From: CALGYY01 sp963678485
Lineage (GTDB): Bacteria; Bacteroidota; Bacteroidia; Bacteroidales; CAIWKO01
Reading direction: 5' to 3'
Assembly (NCBI GenBank): GCA_963678485.1
Contig: OY782882.1
Location: forward strand, 992,001 to 1,056,000
Length of the DNA stretch: 64,000 nucleotides
Position numbers and translations under genes: made by a program. Numbering within the stretch: the first letter of the stretch is position 1; each line of letters starts with the position of its first letter. Below the pieces are notes generated by a model that had not been told where the DNA came from, ran no database searches, and saw only the letters and a program-made list of their open reading frames with translations. Positions 53,151-61,923 of this stretch are shown piece after piece.

Positions 53151-54575
53151 ATGACACAATCACATTTTCAAAAAGGGCTGGAACAATTATTCATTGAATG
53201 GTCAGGCAAAGAGCCAGTTTCCGTTGAATTGCTTCCCGGATCAGGGTCCGGACGCCGGTATTACAGAATGACCGCAGACAACATCGCGGCCATAGGTGCC
53301 TATAATCACGACTTACGAGAGAATGACGCCTTCTTATCCTTTTCCGAAAAGCTTTACAAGGCAGGCCTTCCCGTGCCACAGATTTATGCCGTGAATCGGG
53401 ATGAGTTCATTTACCTTCTGGAGGATTTGGGTGATGAAACCTTATTTAGTTATCTGAGTGCGAAACGCGTGATTCCCGGTGCTGCACCAGCAATCAAACA
53501 GACCTACCTTAAAGTTATTGATTTCCTTCCGCAATTTCAAATAAAAGGTGCAGGCTGTGTTGACTTCTCGCTTTGCTATCCGCGCGATGTTTTCGACCGT
53601 CAATCCATGATGTGGGATTTGAATTATTTCAAATATTACTTTCTTAAACTTGCAAAAATCCCGTTTGACGAACAAGCCCTTGAAAATGACTTCGAGGTGT
53701 TTTCTGAATATCTTGGGCAGGCACCCCAGCAATACTTTCTATACCGCGATTTCCAATCACGGAATATTATGTTATATAAAGATAACATATATTTCATCGA
53801 TTATCAGGGTGGCCGCAAAGGTGCGTTACAATATGACATAGCCTCACTCCTCTGGGATGCAAAGGCAGATTTGTCAATGGAACTCCGTAAAGAATTATTT
53901 CAATATTATCTTCAACAATTAGCAACTTATCAGGAGGTAGATGCAGCAAGCTTTACAAATTTATATTATGCATTTGTATATGTACGAATTCTACAGGCTT
54001 TAGGTGCTTATGGATATCGTGGATTTTACGAACGCAAAGAGCATTTCCTGCTCAGCATTCCCTACGCAGTTAATAATTTGAAATGGCTGTTGGAAAATGC
54101 CCCGCTTCCCATTAAAGTGCCTGCATTACAGCATTGCTTAGAGCAGATAACGACTCAGGAATCGCTTCAGGCTTTTGTTCCTCATGGAGATAAACTCACT
54201 TTGCACATTCATAGTTTCAGTTTTAAAAATGGCCTCCCCCGCGATTTATCGGGCAATGGAGGCGGTTATGTTTTTGACTGCCGTGCCTTACCAAACCCCG
54301 GAAGATATAAGGAATACAAACAACTTACCGGTAAGGATGCAGAAGTAAAAACATTTCTTGAAGCTGAAAATGAAGTCCTGACTTTTTTTGAAAACAGCTT
54401 GAAACTCGTTGAACAATCGGTAGAGAATTATATCATGCGCGGATTTTCAAGCCTGATGGTCAGCTACGGATGTACCGGAGGACAGCACCGTAGTGTATGG
54501 TGTGCCGAGCAATTAAAGAAACGTCTGGATGGTCGTTACAATATGATCATCAAACTCTCACATAAAGAACTTTAA
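53151..54575 (+). CDS. AmgK-like sugar kinase fused to a RapZ C-terminal domain
   Basis: 474 aa from the ATG at 53151. Residues about 8-320 are an aminoglycoside-phosphotransferase-fold kinase: 'GSGSGRRYYR' (30-39), catalytic loop 'YRDFQSRN' with D200 and N205, and D217 in 'IDYQGG'. Its neighbour MurU makes N-acetylmuramate/N-acetylglucosamine anomeric kinase (AmgK) the best guess, not drug resistance. Residues about 348-474 match the RapZ C-terminal domain ('HSFSFKNGLPRD', 'VFDCRALPNPG', 'GCTGGQHRS' at 440-448), which in E. coli RapZ binds glucosamine-6-phosphate and the GlmY/GlmZ RNAs. RapZ's own N-terminal P-loop is absent. The fusion suggests that cell-wall sugar recycling is tied to sensing. 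First gene of an operon with murU. Confidence 0.85.
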   Translation: MTQSHFQKGLEQLFIEWSGKEPVSVELLPGSGSGRRYYRMTADNIAAIGAYNHDLRENDAFLSFSEKLYKAGLPVPQIYAVNRDEFIYLLEDLGDETLFSYLSAKRVIPGAAPAIKQTYLKVIDFLPQFQIKGAGCVDFSLCYPRDVFDRQSMMWDLNYFKYYFLKLAKIPFDEQALENDFEVFSEYLGQAPQQYFLYRDFQSRNIMLYKDNIYFIDYQGGRKGALQYDIASLLWDAKADLSMELRKELFQYYLQQLATYQEVDAASFTNLYYAFVYVRILQALGAYGYRGFYERKEHFLLSIPYAVNNLKWLLENAPLPIKVPALQHCLEQITTQESLQAFVPHGDKLTLHIHSFSFKNGLPRDLSGNGGGYVFDCRALPNPGRYKEYKQLTGKDAEVKTFLEAENEVLTFFENSLKLVEQSVENYIMRGFSSLMVSYGCTGGQHRSVWCAEQLKKRLDGRYNMIIKLSHKEL

Positions 54576-54586
54576 TTCTGTAACGC

Positions 54587-55348
54587 TTGAAGACAGAAAT
54601 CAGGAAAGCCATGATACTTGCCGCCGGGAAAGGAACCCGGCTGGGAAGCTTAACTTCCAATACGCCGAAAGCATTGGTAGAAATCAATGGTAAGACCTTG
54701 TTGGAAATCGTTCTTCAGCGACTCATCCATTTCGGATATTCGGAATTCATTATCAATGTGCATCACTACTCCGATCAAATCATTGAGTTTCTCAAGCAAC
54801 ATCAAAACTTTGGACAACGCATCGAAATCTCTGACGAAACGCAGCAATTGCTCGATACCGGAGGAGGCCTTCAAAAAGCTGCACACTTCTTTGATAATGG
54901 TCAGCCGTTTCTGGTTCACAATGTTGATATTATTACCGACCTCAATCTTGATAATTTAGCACAAGCACATCTGGCAAGTGGCGCGAAAGCCAGTCTGGCC
55001 GTGAGAGCGCGTGAGACTTCCCGTTATTTTTTATTTGATGCTGATGTTCATTTAAAAGGTTGGACGAATTTAAAAACTGCTGAAGTTAAGCCCGAAGGTC
55101 TTTTTACCAAAGGATTGACACCCCTTGCATTTAGCGGGATACAAATCATTGAGCCCACATTGCTTCAAACCATGCAAGCTAAAGGCGCATTCAGCCTGAC
55201 ATCATGGTATCTCGAACTATGCAACACTTTTACTATTCAGGGATATGTGCACAACACCGGTTATTGGAATGATGTCGGAAAGCCGGAAGAATTAAAGGCT
55301 GCAGCAGATTATCTAATGCATACGTCTACTAATACCAACACCTTATGA
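54587..55348 (+). CDS. MurU-like sugar-1-phosphate nucleotidyltransferase
   Basis: 253 aa. The nucleotidyltransferase signature 'AMILAAGKGTRLGSLTSNTPKAL' spans the first 30 residues; 'LLDTGGGLQKA' and 'LVHNVDIITDLNL' supply the nucleotide- and metal-binding residues. In Pseudomonas MurU turns MurNAc-1-phosphate into UDP-MurNAc, downstream of AmgK, allowing cell-wall recycling without the de novo route. The start is probably TTG at 54587 rather than the ATG at 54611, because family members have a few residues before 'MILAAG'. It lies 11 bp after the kinase gene and overlaps the membrane-protein gene by 4 bp, so the three are coupled. A mannose-1-phosphate guanylyltransferase is the main alternative. 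Confidence 0.85.
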   Translation: MKTEIRKAMILAAGKGTRLGSLTSNTPKALVEINGKTLLEIVLQRLIHFGYSEFIINVHHYSDQIIEFLKQHQNFGQRIEISDETQQLLDTGGGLQKAAHFFDNGQPFLVHNVDIITDLNLDNLAQAHLASGAKASLAVRARETSRYFLFDADVHLKGWTNLKTAEVKPEGLFTKGLTPLAFSGIQIIEPTLLQTMQAKGAFSLTSWYLELCNTFTIQGYVHNTGYWNDVGKPEELKAAADYLMHTSTNTNTL

Positions 55349-56829
55349 TATCACCTTCGTTCTTTCGTAAGCATTGGTTTTTACTGAGCTGTTCAGCTTT
55401 GCTCCTACTTATTCTACCATTCTTTATACTCTCATTCTTCACCTGGCCATCGGCGGATGATTTGAGCATTTCGTTCATGGCTATAAAAGCAGGATTTTGG
55501 AACTATCAGGCATTGATGTATAACGATTGGACCGGCCGATATACTGCAAATTTCCTTGAAGCGCTTAACCCTTTGTGCTGGAATCAAGCCTGGGGATATC
55601 GCCTAATACCACTGCTTTTGCTCGTAGCACTATTCTTTTCGGTGCATGCAATGCTGAGCGCCTTCGCAAGAGAGAATTATTCACGCAAGGAAATTACCAT
55701 CGGCTCATTAATTCTATTTGCTTTAATTCTAAATCTCTTTCCCGGAATTTCTGAAGGTATTTACTGGATGACCGGCGCAGTGGAATATTTGCTTGCAAGT
55801 ATACTTTCTATGTTCACTATTGCAATATTAATAAAGCTGCAACATGCGCAGCTGGCACGTTCAGCGCGCATTCTACGATTTATTATGATTGCTGTTTTTC
55901 TCATTATGATTGCCGGACTCAACGAGATTTCATCACTGTTGATGCTTGGATTGCTTATCATCTGGCTTGTCTGGACCTATTCGGTAAAAAGAAAATGGGA
56001 TTTTAAATTAACCGGATTAATCCTGATTCTGACTGGTGCCATCATAGCGGAAATGAGCGCTCCCGGAAATTTTGCACGAATGAGCGTTATGTCAGAACCA
56101 ATGAATGCAGGAATTGCCGCAGGTATTGTAGTTTCTTCCTTTGCAAAAATTATCGGTATCTGTTTGCAAAGCGCATCATTTCTTTTGTTGAGTATATTGT
56201 TTATTCCTTTTGCCGCAAGAAAGCCCAAAGAAGGAAGTATTGCTGAAATTATCGCATCCTTATCTTTAATTAAAGTCTTACTACTGTCCGCCCTGATTAT
56301 CCTGTGTATGTACGTTCCACAGGCCCTGGCAATGGGCATCAATCCACCCTTGCGGGTACACGGACTAACGCTCATTGTCATCATCTGGTTATGGTTCCTG
56401 ATTCTTTACATTGCGATACAATCCATACAGCGAAAATTAATTCATCCGATAAGCATTCCCTCATTTGTAAATGCAATACTTGTTGTTGCTATCGTAATAC
56501 TTACACTTACTGATTTTTCCAAGGAACCTTCAGGACCCTATCACTATCGAAGTAACATCATACGTGCCTGGTCAGATCTGGGTTTCCGGGCGACACCTTA
56601 TGAACAACAAATGCAGGAACGCTTAATCAGATTACAGCAAAAGCCGGTAATAGCTGAGGATACCATAGTTTTTGAACCACTCCGAAAAATTCCCACCACT
56701 ATACATTTTGTGGATTTGACCGATCAGCCTTCGTATTGGATTAACGTCAGCTATTCCGAATACTATCACTGCGGTGCTGTGCAGCTGAAGTCAAACTCCT
56801 ACTGTAACCAACAATGCACGAAGCAATGA
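55345..56829 (+). CDS. DUF6056-like polytopic membrane protein
   Basis: 494 aa with about ten to twelve hydrophobic helices. Between helices 1 and 2 is 'PSADDLSISFMAIKAGFWNYQALMYNDWTGRYTANFLEAL', which has the acidic pair after the first helix and the 'GRYTANF' motif of DUF6056 and other GT-C-type glycosyltransferase-like proteins. Such proteins use polyprenyl-phosphate sugars; the DPM1-like gene 17 kb away could supply them, but that is inference. The last about 90 residues are soluble. It overlaps murU by 4 bp and the AddB-like gene by 4 bp (ATGA), so it is part of the same operon. Confidence 0.65.
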   Translation: MISPSFFRKHWFLLSCSALLLLILPFFILSFFTWPSADDLSISFMAIKAGFWNYQALMYNDWTGRYTANFLEALNPLCWNQAWGYRLIPLLLLVALFFSVHAMLSAFARENYSRKEITIGSLILFALILNLFPGISEGIYWMTGAVEYLLASILSMFTIAILIKLQHAQLARSARILRFIMIAVFLIMIAGLNEISSLLMLGLLIIWLVWTYSVKRKWDFKLTGLILILTGAIIAEMSAPGNFARMSVMSEPMNAGIAAGIVVSSFAKIIGICLQSASFLLLSILFIPFAARKPKEGSIAEIIASLSLIKVLLLSALIILCMYVPQALAMGINPPLRVHGLTLIVIIWLWFLILYIAIQSIQRKLIHPISIPSFVNAILVVAIVILTLTDFSKEPSGPYHYRSNIIRAWSDLGFRATPYEQQMQERLIRLQQKPVIAEDTIVFEPLRKIPTTIHFVDLTDQPSYWINVSYSEYYHCGAVQLKSNSYCNQQCTKQ

Positions 56830-59678
56830 AAACATTTCTTGAGGAACTGGCGGCACAGATACTTGAACGGCATCAGCAGCATTTGGATAAGCTCTGTGTG
56901 GTTTTGCCCAACAAACGTGCGGGTTTGTATCTTAAAAAATTCATTGCACAGCAGGCCGGAAAAACGGTGTGGGCACCAAGAGTGTTATCCATCGAGGCGC
57001 TGGTAGCGGAACTCAGCGGACTCGAATTTGGAAATCATCTTACGCTGATGACAGAATTATTCAGAGTTCATCAACAATTAAAAACTGACAAAGCCGGTGA
57101 TTTTACGGAATTCCTCTCATGGGGAAGCACACTGATTAAGGATTTCAATGATACTGATCATTACCTTGCGGATGCACGTCAATTATTCTCTTACCTTGAT
57201 GCATCGCGCGCAATGACCTTGTGGAATCCGGATGGCAGGCCGCTTACAGAATTTCAACTCGATTATCTCGACTTCTACCAATCGCTTTTTGATTATTATT
57301 TACGCTTTCGCGAACAGCTACTGCAAAAGAAACTGGCCTACTCAGGAATGGCCTTTCGAATGGTATCAGAGAATCCGGAACCTATCTTTTCTAACGATCA
57401 ACGATTCTACATTTTCGCCGGATTCAATGCACTTACCTCGGCAGAAGAAAGCATCATCCGATTTTTAATGCAAGCGGGAAAAGCAGAAGTAATCTGGGAT
57501 GCAGACGCCTACTATTCAAATAATACAAATCAGGAAGCAGGAATTTTCTTAAGAAAGCATCAGGAACAATGGAAATTAAAAGACCTTAATATTACTACTA
57601 ATGCTTTCGCAGAAAAAAGTGCAAGCCTTGAAATTATCGGCGTTGCCGGTCAGGTAGGCCAGGCCAAGGTTTGCGGAGAATTACTCAGCCGCATGTCGAA
57701 AGAAGAAATTGCAGAAAGCTGCGTGGTACTTGCGGACGAAAGTTTGCTCATCCCCGTTCTCAACGCCATCCCCAAAGGGATCGACACCTTCAACATCACC
57801 ATGGGTTTTCCTCTTGAATTATCTGCATTACATCAATTGATTGTTGCATTATTTAATATGCAGGAAGCGTCACAGCGCTTTCGCGGAATTAGAGGAAGCT
57901 CGGAGCAGATGGTTTTTTACAAAGACCTGCATGAGATTGTTGCGCATCCATACATTGCGCAATGGATGTCGGGCTCGGGCCAAAATGCTGCTACAGCCTA
58001 CGGAAGCCGATTGGCAACCCACTTCTTAAAACAACAACAGTTCTTTATTCCCATTGCCTCTCTGCTTCATGAAGCGGAACAATTAAGTGCCGAAACAAAA
58101 GTACAATGCAACCTTCTTTTCTCCGATTGGGCTGAGCAGGATGGTGGAGCCTTATCAGCACTCAATGAACTGCTGTCGCAATTGTTGGATTTCTTTGCAT
58201 CAAAAAATGAATCCCGTCTCGAATGTGAATACATCTATCAATACAAATGTTTAGTACAAAGTGCTATTTCTCTTCTTTCAGAATATAGTCTAAACCCTGA
58301 TTTGTCAGGCTTTCAGGCGATATTGAAATTATTTTCGCAATCAGCCTCTATCCCGTTTTATGGCGAACCATTAAGCGGTTTTCAGCTCATGGGTGTTCTT
58401 GAAACACGTAATCTTGACTTCAAGAATATTATCATGCTTTCGGTAAATGATGACATACTCCCTGGCGGAAAACTACAACAAAGTTATTTGCCGAATGATA
58501 TACGATCAGATTTTGGTTTACCAACTTATAAGGACAAAGAGGCTGTTTACGCTTACCATTTCTATCGACTACTGCAACGAAGCACTCAAGTTAGGTTAAT
58601 TTATAATACAGAGCCAGGACCGATGGGCGGTGGAGAAAAAAGTCGCTTCATTGCTCAGTTACTGCACGAATTACCACCCTACAATCCCTCCATAAAAATC
58701 ACGGAGCACATCTTTTCATTACCTCCTTTGAGGAATCTTCCGGACACAAAAATTGTTATTCAAAAATCTGCAGAGGTGCTCGCATTGCTTGAAAAGAAGG
58801 CCAGCAGCGGCTTTTCACCAAGCTCGATTAATGCATATGCAGCCTGTAGTTTGAAATTCTATTTTGGGGAAGTGCTGGGAATTCGCGAAAAAGAAAGTGT
58901 GGAAGAATCGCTGGATGCCGCTATGCTCGGGCAAGCTATACATGAAGTTCTTCATCGCCTATATAAACCATGGGTGGGAAAATCTATAGTTGCCATTGAA
59001 CTGAAAAAGCGGAGTGCTGATGTTGAATCCCTGTGTAATGAGGTTTTTCAGGAGATGATGCACGGCAGTGATTTTCGCTTTGGAAAGAATTTATTACTCT
59101 ACAAAGTGGCTCTCACCTATATCTCCAATTTTCTTCAAGCAGAAATTAAACAACTGGAAGACCCCGAAAATTCAGGGAATTCATTACAGATGGTACAACT
59201 TGAAGAAGAACTTTCAGTAAGCTATGCTCCCGGCGAAATCGCTCCCTGCACTACGGTAATGAAAGGTTTCGCTGATCGTATCGATAGGCTGGGCGACATC
59301 ACCAGAATCATTGATTACAAAACAGGAAAGGTTGAAGACAAAGAACTCAAGCTTTCCGATTTAACAACATTCTTCACCGAAAACCACAGCGACAAAGCAT
59401 TTCAGCTTTTATTTTATGCATATCTCTACTTCAAACAGCACAAAGATTTCAATAATGAGATTACTTCAGCTATCGTTAGTTTCCGTTTATTGAATCGGGG
59501 TTTATTGCCTATCGTGCTCAACGAACAATCTGCATTGTCGCGCAAGGATGCAGATTCTTTCGAAGAAGTACTCAAGCAATGGTTGCAAGAGCTCTTCAAC
59601 ACTTCGTTGTGCTTCGAACAAACTGAAGACAGGGAGCGTTGCAAATTTTGCGATTATCGTGAATTGTGTTACCGATAG
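56826..59678 (+). CDS. AddB-like PD-(D/E)XK nuclease/helicase-fold protein
   Basis: 950 aa from the ATG at 56826, which forms an ATGA overlap with the preceding stop. The N-terminal part resembles a degenerate UvrD-type helicase as in AddB ('CVVLPNKRAGLYLKKF', 8-30); no full Walker motif is visible. The C-terminal nuclease has 'SSINAYAACSLKFYF', 'AIHEVLHRLY' with the histidine, 'DRIDRLGDITRIIDYKTGK' with the DxK residues, and the final 'CKFCDYRELC', which together with the earlier cysteine in 'AACSLKF' gives the four ligands of an AddB-type 4Fe-4S cluster. It should resect double-strand breaks with an AddA partner, not found here. Confidence 0.85.
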   Translation: MKTFLEELAAQILERHQQHLDKLCVVLPNKRAGLYLKKFIAQQAGKTVWAPRVLSIEALVAELSGLEFGNHLTLMTELFRVHQQLKTDKAGDFTEFLSWGSTLIKDFNDTDHYLADARQLFSYLDASRAMTLWNPDGRPLTEFQLDYLDFYQSLFDYYLRFREQLLQKKLAYSGMAFRMVSENPEPIFSNDQRFYIFAGFNALTSAEESIIRFLMQAGKAEVIWDADAYYSNNTNQEAGIFLRKHQEQWKLKDLNITTNAFAEKSASLEIIGVAGQVGQAKVCGELLSRMSKEEIAESCVVLADESLLIPVLNAIPKGIDTFNITMGFPLELSALHQLIVALFNMQEASQRFRGIRGSSEQMVFYKDLHEIVAHPYIAQWMSGSGQNAATAYGSRLATHFLKQQQFFIPIASLLHEAEQLSAETKVQCNLLFSDWAEQDGGALSALNELLSQLLDFFASKNESRLECEYIYQYKCLVQSAISLLSEYSLNPDLSGFQAILKLFSQSASIPFYGEPLSGFQLMGVLETRNLDFKNIIMLSVNDDILPGGKLQQSYLPNDIRSDFGLPTYKDKEAVYAYHFYRLLQRSTQVRLIYNTEPGPMGGGEKSRFIAQLLHELPPYNPSIKITEHIFSLPPLRNLPDTKIVIQKSAEVLALLEKKASSGFSPSSINAYAACSLKFYFGEVLGIREKESVEESLDAAMLGQAIHEVLHRLYKPWVGKSIVAIELKKRSADVESLCNEVFQEMMHGSDFRFGKNLLLYKVALTYISNFLQAEIKQLEDPENSGNSLQMVQLEEELSVSYAPGEIAPCTTVMKGFADRIDRLGDITRIIDYKTGKVEDKELKLSDLTTFFTENHSDKAFQLLFYAYLYFKQHKDFNNEITSAIVSFRLLNRGLLPIVLNEQSALSRKDADSFEEVLKQWLQELFNTSLCFEQTEDRERCKFCDYRELCYR

Positions 59679-59688
59679 AAACAACCAT

Positions 59689-60861
59689 CTACTTTTTGTT
59701 ACGCCGCTCAAGCTCTTTTTTAATCAGTGATAATTCGCGACTCGTCTGTCCGGCAACTGAAGTATTTTCCGCTGCACGCCTTACTAAATAAGGCATTACA
59801 AGTCGCACCGGACCATAAGGAACATACTTCGCCGCGCGGTATCCGGCTTTCGCCAAATTATAAGTAATATGATCGCTCATCCCCAACAGCTGCGCAAAAC
59901 ACAGATTCGGATGCAGTGAGTCCAGCCCTTTTGCATTCATTAACTCAGTCATTAAAAGTGTGCTTTCCTCGTTATGAGTGCCCAGACAGAGTCCGGTGTT
60001 GCTGATACGCTGTATACAAAACGCGATGGCCTTGTTATAATCACGGTCGGTATTTTCCTTGCTGGAATGTATTGGTGAGGGATAGTGCAGCATCGCCGCT
60101 CTGCTTCGCTCTTTCTCCATGTAGGCGCCTCGTACCAGCTTAAAGCCAGGAATAATATTCATCGCATCTAACTTTTCGCAACATTTCATAAGATATGTCA
60201 AACGGTCAGTCCGGTACATCTGCACAGTATTGTAAACTATAGGCTGTTCCTTATTCCAACGTATCATTTCTTCTTCGGTCAGGGAATCAATAGCAGCTTG
60301 TATCCATGTTTCCTCAGCATCAATTAAAATTCGAACACCTGCGTTGGCGGCAGATTGGCATAAGTCAGTAAACCGCGCTCTGCCCCTTTGGTAGGCTTCA
60401 CGTTCATTTTCGTTCAATGCGATTCCTGCTCTTAGCTTTTCAAGCAGCACCTTGGAAATAATTCCGGTAGGTTTAAACACACAAAATGGAATTTCATGGC
60501 GACCTTCAGCGAAAGCGATCACTTTCAGAACTTCATCTCTGACCTTGTCAAAATGTACCTCTGTCCCCTGCCCTTCGGCGCTGTAATCAGGGATTGATCC
60601 AGCTCCCTGAGCCCGGATTGCATCCACCGTTTGATTGCATTCCTTTAAACTTTCTCCACCACAAAATTGTTTGAACAATGTGGGTTTTACCATCCAGCGA
60701 ATCGGAAAATGAATGGCCAGTGCCATCTTCAACAAGAACTTGCCAATGCTCACATTCATCGGATGTCTGATGAACTTAAACAGAAAATGCGCCTTTCGCA
60801 AATCCCGATTGGTATAGGATGCGAAAGCGTTTTGAGTATTTGCAAAGTCAGGAATCAACAT
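59689..60861 (-). CDS. Proline dehydrogenase
   Basis: 390 aa. The FAD-binding TIM-barrel landmarks of ProDH are present: 'VRILIDAEETWIQAAID', 'YNTVQMYRTDRLTYL', 'GFKLVRGAYMEKERSRA' and 'CLGTHNEEST', with 'YKYVPYGPVRLVMPYLVRR'-like end 'AKYVPYGPVRLVMPYL'. It oxidises proline to pyrroline-5-carboxylate and passes electrons to the quinone. The N-terminal extension 'QNAFASYTNRDLRKAHFLF' is characteristic of Bacteroidota forms. No pyrroline-5-carboxylate dehydrogenase is adjacent. It is convergent with the AddB-like gene (10 bp). Its upstream side meets the accessory region. Confidence 0.92.
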   Translation of the reverse strand: MLIPDFANTQNAFASYTNRDLRKAHFLFKFIRHPMNVSIGKFLLKMALAIHFPIRWMVKPTLFKQFCGGESLKECNQTVDAIRAQGAGSIPDYSAEGQGTEVHFDKVRDEVLKVIAFAEGRHEIPFCVFKPTGIISKVLLEKLRAGIALNENEREAYQRGRARFTDLCQSAANAGVRILIDAEETWIQAAIDSLTEEEMIRWNKEQPIVYNTVQMYRTDRLTYLMKCCEKLDAMNIIPGFKLVRGAYMEKERSRAAMLHYPSPIHSSKENTDRDYNKAIAFCIQRISNTGLCLGTHNEESTLLMTELMNAKGLDSLHPNLCFAQLLGMSDHITYNLAKAGYRAAKYVPYGPVRLVMPYLVRRAAENTSVAGQTSRELSLIKKELERRNKK

Positions 60862-60927
60862 TTGAACAGAGGTTTATATTCGGCCTTTACTGTCTTACAC
60901 AGGTGCTAAGTCTTTTGGCTGTCACAA

Positions 60928-61136
60928 ACAGTCACTAATTACTTTTTATTAATCTGCGTGAAAGGAATAACAATACCAAATATAAATGCCATTTTGAAAC
61001 TTGTCTCCCAATCGACCACTACACCAGTCTTCTTAATAAAATAATTCCAACATAGCGTAACAAGAACTGTTGCAATAAATCCTATTGCAAAGGATATCAG
61101 AAATCGTAAAGCAAACGCCTTAATCTTCATAATTCA
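60928..61136. repeat. 209-bp direct repeat, copy 1
   Basis: Matches 61915-62123 over 209 bp with only two differences (positions 61062 and 61080), 987 bp apart, in the same orientation. The repeat starts just before the stop codon of the 63-aa gene and ends just upstream of its start codon. Flanking sequence differs on both sides. Confidence 0.95.
60939..61130 (-). CDS. 63-aa membrane protein, copy 1
   Basis: 63 aa. The chain begins 'MKIKAFALRFLISFAIGF' with a basic start and a hydrophobic helix (about 8-30); a second, weaker helix ('SFKMAFIFGIVIPF', about 43-57) follows a short loop 'KKTGVVVDWET'. An identical protein is encoded by copy 2 at 61926-62117. No family recognised. Both nucleotide differences between the copies are silent, which suggests either a recent duplication or selection on the protein. 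Function unknown; toxin-like small membrane proteins are one possibility among many. Confidence 0.6.
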   Translation of the reverse strand: MKIKAFALRFLISFAIGFIATVLVTLCWNYFIKKTGVVVDWETSFKMAFIFGIVIPFTQINKK

Positions 61137-61173
61137 AATTTAATTTAAACATCGACTACCATCTTCTTTAATT

Positions 61174-61554
61174 CTAACCAAACCAATTAAAACTTAACCC
61201 AACAATAAAAGCAATTAATACCACAATAGAAATTACAAGTCCAATAATAGCAGTAGTCTTCTTTTTGTCTTTTTGAAATAAACCAATAATAGAAAATGAT
61301 AGTCCTAATAGAGAGAATATTATAACGATATAAGGAGGAGGCGGAGTTTCCCCTTTGTTTTCAGGGTTTAACGCACTAAGTGCAAAGATTGAAATGATTG
61401 ATAAAACAAGTCCTGCAATTCCGTACCCATTCCGCTTGACTTTAGATTTTTTGCCTTGTTCTATAACAGTCATGGTACTTAATATTGTACCGCAATTACT
61501 GCAAAATTTTGCAGTTTCGTCGTTTTGAATATTACATTTTGAACAGATCATCAT
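61174..61554 (-). CDS. Small zinc-ribbon membrane protein
   Basis: 126 aa from the ATG at 61554; a longer frame begins at 61602. A zinc ribbon at the start has C4, C7, C18 and C21 ('CSKCNIQNDETAKFCSNC'). A basic linker ('KKSKVKRNGYGIAG') is followed by three hydrophobic stretches (about 46-60, 74-90, 100-122), resembling DUF4190-type membrane domains. This design (zinc ribbon plus a few helices) is common among bacterial envelope proteins of unknown role. It lies between the two 63-aa copies, with the same orientation. Confidence 0.6.
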   Translation of the reverse strand: MMICSKCNIQNDETAKFCSNCGTILSTMTVIEQGKKSKVKRNGYGIAGLVLSIISIFALSALNPENKGETPPPPYIVIIFSLLGLSFSIIGLFQKDKKKTTAIIGLVISIVVLIAFIVGLSFNWFG

Positions 61555-61576
61555 TTCTATTTTAATGGCTAAGTTT

Positions 61577-61756
61577 TTAGCTTTCGTAAATTTTAATACC
61601 ACAATTTACTCTGAAATTCTTTACCCAAGGCAAAATCCCACTGTAATCCAACATATCGGTTAAATATCGTTTACTGTCATTTGCTAAAAGTTTCAGTTGG
61701 GTAGTAGAACTAACCAACTCATTTTTTTCATTTTTCAATTTGGCTTTAAGATATTT
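61577..61756 (-). pseudogene. Remnant resembling a BRO-N/DinD-type gene
   Basis: An open reading frame without an ATG at a sensible place, bounded by TGA upstream and TAA at 61577. About 59 residues read 'KYLKAKLKNEKNELVSSTTQ', then 'LKLLANDSKRYLTD', wording that, from memory, is close to the phage-antirepressor BRO-N / DNA-damage-inducible protein D family ('KLxxEGNELVxxTxQLKLxAxDGKRYLTDVA'). After 'YLTD' the match stops ('MLDYSGILPWVKN'), so the rest is lost or frame-shifted. It points to a decayed mobile or phage-linked gene. Confidence 0.45.
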
Positions 61757-61798
61757 TCAATAATTACAAGTCTTAGTATAGAGTCCGTCTATTAACTC

Positions 61799-61923
61799 AG
61801 TGACTGATCATAAAGCTCCGGATGCAAGGCGTCCGAAGTGTTGGCGGGCAGGAGTTTACTCGGGTAATCGACTGCCCGATAACACGAGGACAACGCCGCA
61901 GACGGACTTTATGGACAGTCACT
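61799..61923. repeat. 125-bp imperfect palindrome (long hairpin element)
   Basis: Left arm from AGTGACTG pairs with the complement of the right end CAGTCACT; further paired blocks are CATAAAG, TCCG, TGC, GGCGT, GTGTT and CGGGCAG, with small mismatches and bulges. The 20-base centre (61852-61871) contains TTAC..GTAA. Together these fold the whole segment. The AGTCCGTCT at 61782-61790 is inverted at the right end as well. It lies directly behind the stop codon of the 63-aa copy 2. From memory, it resembles palindromic repeats of Deltaproteobacteria that carry the same TCCGTCTGCGGCGTTG core. Confidence 0.7.

Noticed and set aside
53151..54575. Aminoglycoside resistance gene
   Set aside because: The kinase has the fold only; its RapZ domain and coupling to a MurU-like gene indicate amino-sugar metabolism.
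61799..61923. Integron attC site
   Set aside because: It folds like one, but the ends lack the RYYYAAC and GTTRRRY boxes, and no integrase is seen.
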